Shown: positions 58,561 to 64,000 of the stretch, one piece after another
Numbering within the stretch: the first letter of the stretch is position 1
Layout: the number at the start of each line of letters is the position of its first letter
Assembly: GCF_003265705.1 (NCBI RefSeq)
Contig: NW_020312817.1
Span: 50,939,504-51,003,503 of the forward strand
Length of the DNA stretch: 64,000 nt
Direction: 5' to 3'
Origin: Callorhinus ursinus
Lineage: Eukaryota > Chordata > Mammalia > Carnivora > Otariidae
The notes under the pieces: model-generated
Seen by the model: only the letters and a program-made list of their open reading frames with translations
What the model was told of the DNA's origin: nothing
The model's database searches: none
Made by a program: the position numbers and the translations under genes

Positions 58561-59828
58561 TTATGAATTTGACTCCTGCACATGCCCATGTGCTTGTACA
58601 TTATCTTTTACAGGTTTGATGTCAGAGTTAAACATTATGATTGGATGTAGTGATGGAATGGAGTAGTAGGAGTTCTATATAGTAGTGATGTGGGATTATG
58701 GGTAATTTAGCTTTGACTCATTTAAGTTACATTGTTTTACACACACACAAAGATATACATATATGTACATACATCTCTAAATACAAACACATACAATTCT
58801 TTGCTCTAGACCTGTGAAGGAATATTAACTATGCCATATTGCCTGTCCACACTGTGGTATGTTTTCCTTTCTAAGTAAAAGTTAACTTTTGTGGGATGTT
58901 CTGATTAGTGGTGGTAATGCAAAGTCATGATGAATGTGCTGTTATGCAGTTTGCTATGTTAGGACATCACTTTGGGATTATTTAGTTTAGTTTGGTGATT
59001 TGGTACGGTGCCAGGGTTTCTCCATTAGGGTTGACTACTGTAACATTATTACTCATATTGCTACCTCCTCCTGAGATTTGCACTTGAGCATTAGAATTTT
59101 TTTTTCCAGGACAAAAATATAGTTAATATGCTTTAGGATTGCCATTTTTCCTACCGTAATTGTTTAATTAGCTAGCTTGGGAGTTCTTTTCTCTTACTTA
59201 GCTTGAGAAGTAATCCTGTATTTCCTAACTTCTGGTAGCATTATTGCTGTAAAAAATATAAAAAGTTTTATTTTGTTTTCTGTTTAGAAAAATATGTATG
59301 CATTTATTGTACAATACAGAAAGGTATATAGGAGTTTGATCTCAGTATGAGATTCCAGAGGTCACAGTGGAAGGGTTGGGGAAAGAGGTAATGAACATGG
59401 ATAGGACTAGGTCATATTTGCCCAGATGTTGCCTATTCAGTTAACCCGAGGAATTAAGCAGGTATATAAATGAGCATAGTAAGGCCTACTATTCAGTTCT
59501 AGCTGATTATTTTCATATTTTTTATTATTTCCATTATTACCAGCCTTAATTTTTTTCCCCCAAGAGATGTTGGAAACCTGGATTTCGGTCTGAATTCTAA
59601 TTATTGGCAGGTCACACATTTGTGATTGCTCACTTAGGAGATCTAGAGAGCATGTGGGGATGAGTCTGGAGGATGAGGGATGATTAAAGAGGGTTAGGCC
59701 TCAATCACTGATGTGAGGCATGGTAGAATTAGTCCCTGAAACTTATAAAAGGATGGTGGGTAACCAGATCTCTTGCTCTGTCCATAATATTCTTTCTGCA
59801 TTTATTGGCTGTTTGAGGCTTGGCATGA
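58561..59828. other. Unassigned AT-rich sequence
   Basis: No gene or repeat family was recognised. The (CA)-rich text at 58740-58800 is short and impure. Confidence 0.4.
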
Positions 59829-59829
59829 T

Positions 59830-60140
59830 GTAATGATATCCATGACTAATGGTACTTCGAAAGGCTTGCAGTCTGGTGAGTATTAAAGACAAGTAAAGAA
59901 GAAATTATAATAAAGTACAGTAAACGTTATAATAGGGGAAGTACAGAGTAGTTTTGAATCCTAGGAGAGGGATAGCTAACCCAGGAAAACCTCCCCATAG
60001 AAAGTGGTGTATCAGCTGAGACAAAGGAATCTGATGAAGGTGGCTTGGAAGGTGGGTCATGTTGTGGGTGGAGACAAAGTTTGCAAAGGCCTGAAGGCTA
60101 GAGAGGATGGTGCATTTAGGAATTGGAAAATAATTCACTT
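59830..60140 (-). mobile_element. Old L2-like repeat
   Basis: The plus strand has 'gtatcagctgagacaaagg', 'gaaggtggcttggaaggtgg' and 'tttgcaaaggcctgaagg', resembling reversed L2-type 3' sequence ('gctgagacctgaagg', 'gcaaaggccctgagg'). It is diverged, and the family is uncertain. Confidence 0.45.
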
Positions 60141-60548
60141 CTTGTAACTGTTTCTTAGTTTTAACATTGTTTATATCGTTGACATCTTAGTCACTGTTTA
60201 TACACAGTGAAGGATGATGAATTGAGTAAAAAGATGAATAAATAGATAACTGATTGAATATAAAGGACAGTGATAAATGAATCAATGAGGAGAGACGATT
60301 GCTGCCCTTGCTGCTCTTCATGTTGAGTGTTAGCTTTTTCATTGAATAAAAATGTTATTGTATGTTTATTATATGTATTATATTTCTGATTACTAGCTAA
60401 TGGGTAGAATAAATGAATCAAGATTCTGATGGGTCTCTACAGGGTGATGAATTGGCTTTGTCCGATAAAATTTTATCTTGAGTATAGTGCACTGCTCTTA
60501 AATCTAAAATAACTGTTAAGTACAAGATGGGAAGAGTTTATAAGTTCT

Positions 60549-60551
<3 letters not shown>

Positions 60552-60590
<39 letters not shown>
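60552..60590 (+). repeat. (TG)n microsatellite
   Basis: About 19 uninterrupted TG units. The poly Val/Cys frame it opens is an artefact. Confidence 0.98.
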
Positions 60591-60592
<2 letters not shown>

Positions 60593-60599
60593 GAAGGCA

Positions 60600-62895
60600 C
60601 TGCAGTGTGGTCATTCAAAAAGCCAAGGCTTCATGAATAGTTTAGTACTGGATGAAGGAGATGATCATTCCATTCTGTTTTGTTTGGAACATACCTGGAA
60701 TGTTATTTTCAGCTTTTGGAGCCATACTTTAATAGGCTATAAGTGAAGCAGAACATCTTCAGGGGAAAGGAAATAGAGTAGTTGTCCAACAAAACACTGT
60801 TGTGTATGACGAGAGTTGAAGGAGTAAAATATGTTTTTAATCTGGAAAACAGAATTGTTGGGAGCCATTGATACGGCTTTATATTTTAAAAGGGTTAAAC
60901 ACAGAAAACTGGTTAGAGTTGTAATGTTTTAGCACCAAGAGTAGCATTATATCAAATGGGTAGAAGCTTTGGGGTTGGGGAAAGATTAGGGTACAGGAAG
61001 GAGAAAGCAGAGGGATGGGAACAGCATTCCTTACTCTACATGTGACTCCATATGTATTATTTAATCTTATAACATTCAATACAGTAAATATTATTTTAAA
61101 AATAATTGAATTTTCTATAAAAATATTTTAAAAATAGTAAATATTTATAAAAATTTGCTAATTCCACATTTGCTTAAAACTGCATTTAAAGGCTAATCTT
61201 CTGCTTTAAATGGCTTCTACATCCTGCGTGTAGAAAACTAGCAAAGAATAACAAATGCATCTATAAGAGTTCATGTATTATAAAAATATCACAAGAAAGG
61301 AGAAACAAAGGAATCTCAACCTTCTATATACTACATTTTTGTGTTTCTTGTGAGTGGATTTTCCAACCTTGTAATTTTCTGAATACAAGGACCTAAAGCA
61401 TCAGGGATACACTATATCATCTTCTCTGCAGAAAAAAAAGAAAAATAAAAAGAGAGAGGGACGGAGAGAGAGAGATTGTGTGAAAATGATAGGCTTATAC
61501 CAGGTTTCTGCAGAACACTTGCTTCTAAGGTGGCCGCATTATGTATGACAACTGATTACCATAAGCAAAAACAACCAACACTTTTCATTAATTCATGTAA
61601 GCTTTTACAAATAATTTTATTGTTTCCTTTGAATATAAGAGTATATTTTCTACTTGAAGCTAACTCCATCAAAAAGCTTTTTGACCTCAGGAGTGGTTTC
61701 TGTGGATGGAACACTGGTTGTGTAAGAGTGTACAGCATAGTTTGTTAAATTACAAAGGTTCTACTCTGTGAGCGGCAAGTCATGATATAGTTGGGCAGGG
61801 ATCTGTGATGTGGCACCAGTAAGGGGAGCACTGCTGAAATGGAGAGTGTTCTTAATATGTACATTTGCAGGGGTTTAGACTCAATTAGGGAAGGAATTTG
61901 GTTTGCAGTTTGCCCTGACTTCCCGTAACTTGAGAAGCAGAGATGAAGAAAGGAACAATTTTGCATGCAGAATAGCATTCAGAACAGCTCAAGAAAAACA
62001 AGACACTGATTTTCCATCTTGCTTACTAAAAGCCTGTACATGGATTCTGCTTCCATTCCCTGTCTTCATAATGGCTCAGAGGGTAGTCTTTCCTCACTGA
62101 AGTTACTCAGGTATTCATCTGAATCTGCTCTCCTTAAATCTTCCACTAGCCCACCCTCTGCAATAGAATACTCAGTCAAACTCATTAAACAGAGATTAAA
62201 GTTGCTTCTGAATAGTAGTATCTATCCGGTATGACATAGGTCAGAATAATCTTAATTAACATCATTGCCCAGTGGGGATCAAACTTCAGCCCACAGCCTA
62301 AGATTAGTACACCTTAGATTGCGAATAAGCATATTTAAAAATAATATAAAAACTAAAAAGGGTTTCTCTCTCATTTATGTAGATTATAGGGTATTGGGGA
62401 GGAAAATGCTCCCCTTTCTCATATGTAATGATGTCTGGTAGTATGTGTAAAGTGTTGTGCCAGTTAGAAGCCAAAAAATTACGAAAAGGTCATGATGTTG
62501 TCTTTAATATTATTATAGTCTGAATAGGAAGACAAAACTATTACACATAGAAACTACAGTGGTGGTATGTAAACAGCAAATAGTATAGGCATTGCATAGT
62601 AAAGGTTATCAGAACAGGGAGAGATAACTGTTGGTGGCATAGTCAGACCGCTAAATAAGAGAATTCACAGAATCTCACAGTTTGAATCCTCTTGTCAAGT
62701 AACCCATGTAGGGAATGACTAGTCTACAGTCAGACACCTAAAAATGGGAAATTTAACATTTTTTGGATGAGGCTAAATCTAAAGTTTTTCTTAATTTAGA
62801 TTTGAGAGCTTTTATGCTAGCTATTTATTGCCTTATGAGGAAATTTAAATACTATTAGGAGTCCTTGTTATTCTCTTTTTGATCACCATTTAATG
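60600..62895. other. Unassigned AT-rich sequence
   Basis: No gene or repeat family was recognised. The segment 61080-61165 is extremely AT-rich with short inverted repeats (AAATATTTATAAAAATTT type). Open frames up to 90 codons overlap on opposite strands and lack motifs. Confidence 0.4.
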
Positions 62896-62909
62896 TCCGT
62901 TCTCTTCTT

Positions 62910-62987
62910 TTTTTTAATTTTTAAAATATTTTTTAAAATTTTATTTTATTATGTTAATCACCATACATTACATCATTAGTTTTTGAT
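62910..62987 (-). mobile_element. Very short L1 insertion (78 bp) with perfect 11-bp TSD
   Basis: T-rich tail, then the reversed carnivore L1 3' end 'gttaatcaccatacattac' and 'atcattagtttttgatg', the same terminal text as at 34262-34300. The TSD GTTCTCTTCTT is perfect at 62899-62909 and 62988-62998. It is an extreme 5' truncation keeping only some 55 bp of L1. Confidence 0.93.
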
Positions 62988-62998
62988 GTTCTCTTCTT

Positions 62999-64000
62999 GA
63001 TGGATCCAGCCAGATGAATGTTGAAAGAGCCATTCATTTCTATTGTTGAATGTGAGTTTGTCTACAAGAATGAATTTAGGATAGTGTTATATTTTGTCAT
63101 TTCTTACTCTTTAAGTGAAAAAAATGTGTATTTTGGAGTTTTTATTTTTTTCTAGATCTGGTGAGGCATTCTGTGAGATGGGGGAAAATGTCGCTTTAAA
63201 TTCCTTGATTTATGCAGTAGTCCTGAAAAAGGAAAGGAAAAGCTACTGTTAAATTCTGAATGAGGGTGAATTCAGAAGGGAGGGATGGATGAGTAGAAAC
63301 TTTGAAGGATAGCCAGAACATATAAGTTTAGTCTCTTTGAAACCGTGGAAAAGTTATAGTTTTGTAAAAACCACAGTAAATTCAATTGAAAACCATTGTG
63401 TAGTGTAAACGATTAGCAAATGTGAATTGGAGGTGAAGTTCCTGAAGTTAGACTTGTAATGGATCTGTTGTGGTGGTCTTGTAGCAATGGAAAAAGAATG
63501 GGAATATCCTTGGATATTTATACAATTCAGTAAAAGACCAACAGTCCTGAGAGAATGCATGACATTTGGGACCTTGAAGAATAGTGCAGGAATTTGGTGG
63601 TAATTGGTATGGCCTGGAGCCTTTCTTGGCACATGCTAGCAAATTTTGGAAAAAAAGTTCTCTTCCAGATGTGCTACATGGAAGAGTTTCTCATGAGTTG
63701 CTGGAATGAGGACAATAGGGGAAACAAGAAACTGGTGTTTCCTTGCCATCCTTATGGACAGGCAAGAGGGCCAGTCCTTCTCCAGAGACTGGCAATAAAT
63801 TTTGTATGAGGGATAACTGAGAGCAGTGATCCTAGCAGAGCTGTCTTTAGGACTCTGGACATGTGTTTGACTATGTAATTATAGACAAACATGAAGAGAC
63901 TGTTTTAGTTTCAGTTGGAATTTTTTAAGTGAACAAATGTTACATAGTATCAAAAGTCTTTTTTATGTCTCTTTTTATATGAAATAAAAACTATTATGTT
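62999..64000. other. Unassigned sequence to the window end
   Basis: No gene or repeat family was recognised. Short overlapping open frames at 63354-63809 on both strands have no recognisable domain. Confidence 0.4.

Noticed and set aside
61080..61165. AT-rich segment resembling a replication origin or matrix attachment site
   Set aside because: AT-richness and short inverted repeats alone cannot support either call in mammals.

Overview
The window is mammalian nuclear DNA from a carnivore. About thirty tRNA-derived SINEs of the carnivore SINEC type are spread over both strands. They have a Lys-tRNA-like head reading GCGCCTGGGTGGCTCAG, a CT-rich body, and a tail ending in AAATAAATAAATAAAATC followed by poly(A). 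From memory of the families, the head and body fit an arctoid carnivore best (bear, giant panda or seal), less well a musteloid, and not dog or cat. The genus is inference; the SINE class is seen directly. Carnivore-type L1 3' ends at 34.2, 45.1 and 62.9 kb agree with this.

I found no protein-coding gene, exon, RNA gene or CpG-island promoter that I can support. Open reading frames are short. The longer ones are explained by L1 sequence, SINE sequence in antisense, pyrimidine-rich DNA, or translation through an assembly gap. The window is best read as intergenic or deep intronic DNA, rich in A+T and interspersed repeats.

Layout. 0-8 kb: SINEs, one MIR and two old L1 3' ends in otherwise unassigned sequence. 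8-14.7 kb: three decayed LTR-like elements (8.1-8.6, 13.0-13.6 and an MLT1-like one at 14.2-14.7 kb) and a MER5A-like hAT element at 13.6 kb, around a long repeat-poor stretch (9.0-12.2 kb). 14.7-20.4 kb: mostly repeat-poor. 20.4-22.5 kb: an ancient L1 3' end and three SINEs. 25.57 kb: a 100-N gap beside a C homopolymer. 25.9-27.3 kb: MIR, L1M, a hAT-like remnant and SINEs. 27.3-30.6 kb: repeat-poor. 31.4-39.3 kb: L2, an old unnamed repeat, a 1-kb carnivore L1, then a long antisense L1M interrupted by SINEs. 39.6-40.2 kb: a Tigger-like DNA transposon split by a SINE. 46.9-48.5 kb: a sense L1M. 52.7-56.0 kb: a MER5A-like element whose halves lie 3 kb apart around a SINE and L1M sequence. 56.5-64 kb: an inverted SINE pair, old L1/L2 remnants, a (TG)n tract and unassigned DNA.

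There is no operon-like or pathway logic here. The value lies in the insertion history: many target-site duplications (TSDs) are still readable, so nested insertions can be ordered. There are several head-to-tail inverted SINE pairs, a 39-bp near-perfect patch of L1 copied 1.35 kb downstream next to a perfect hairpin, and a 29-bp SINE head inside a perfect 14-bp direct repeat. I did not find a new molecular system. Family names come from memory of consensus sequences and need a RepeatMasker run.
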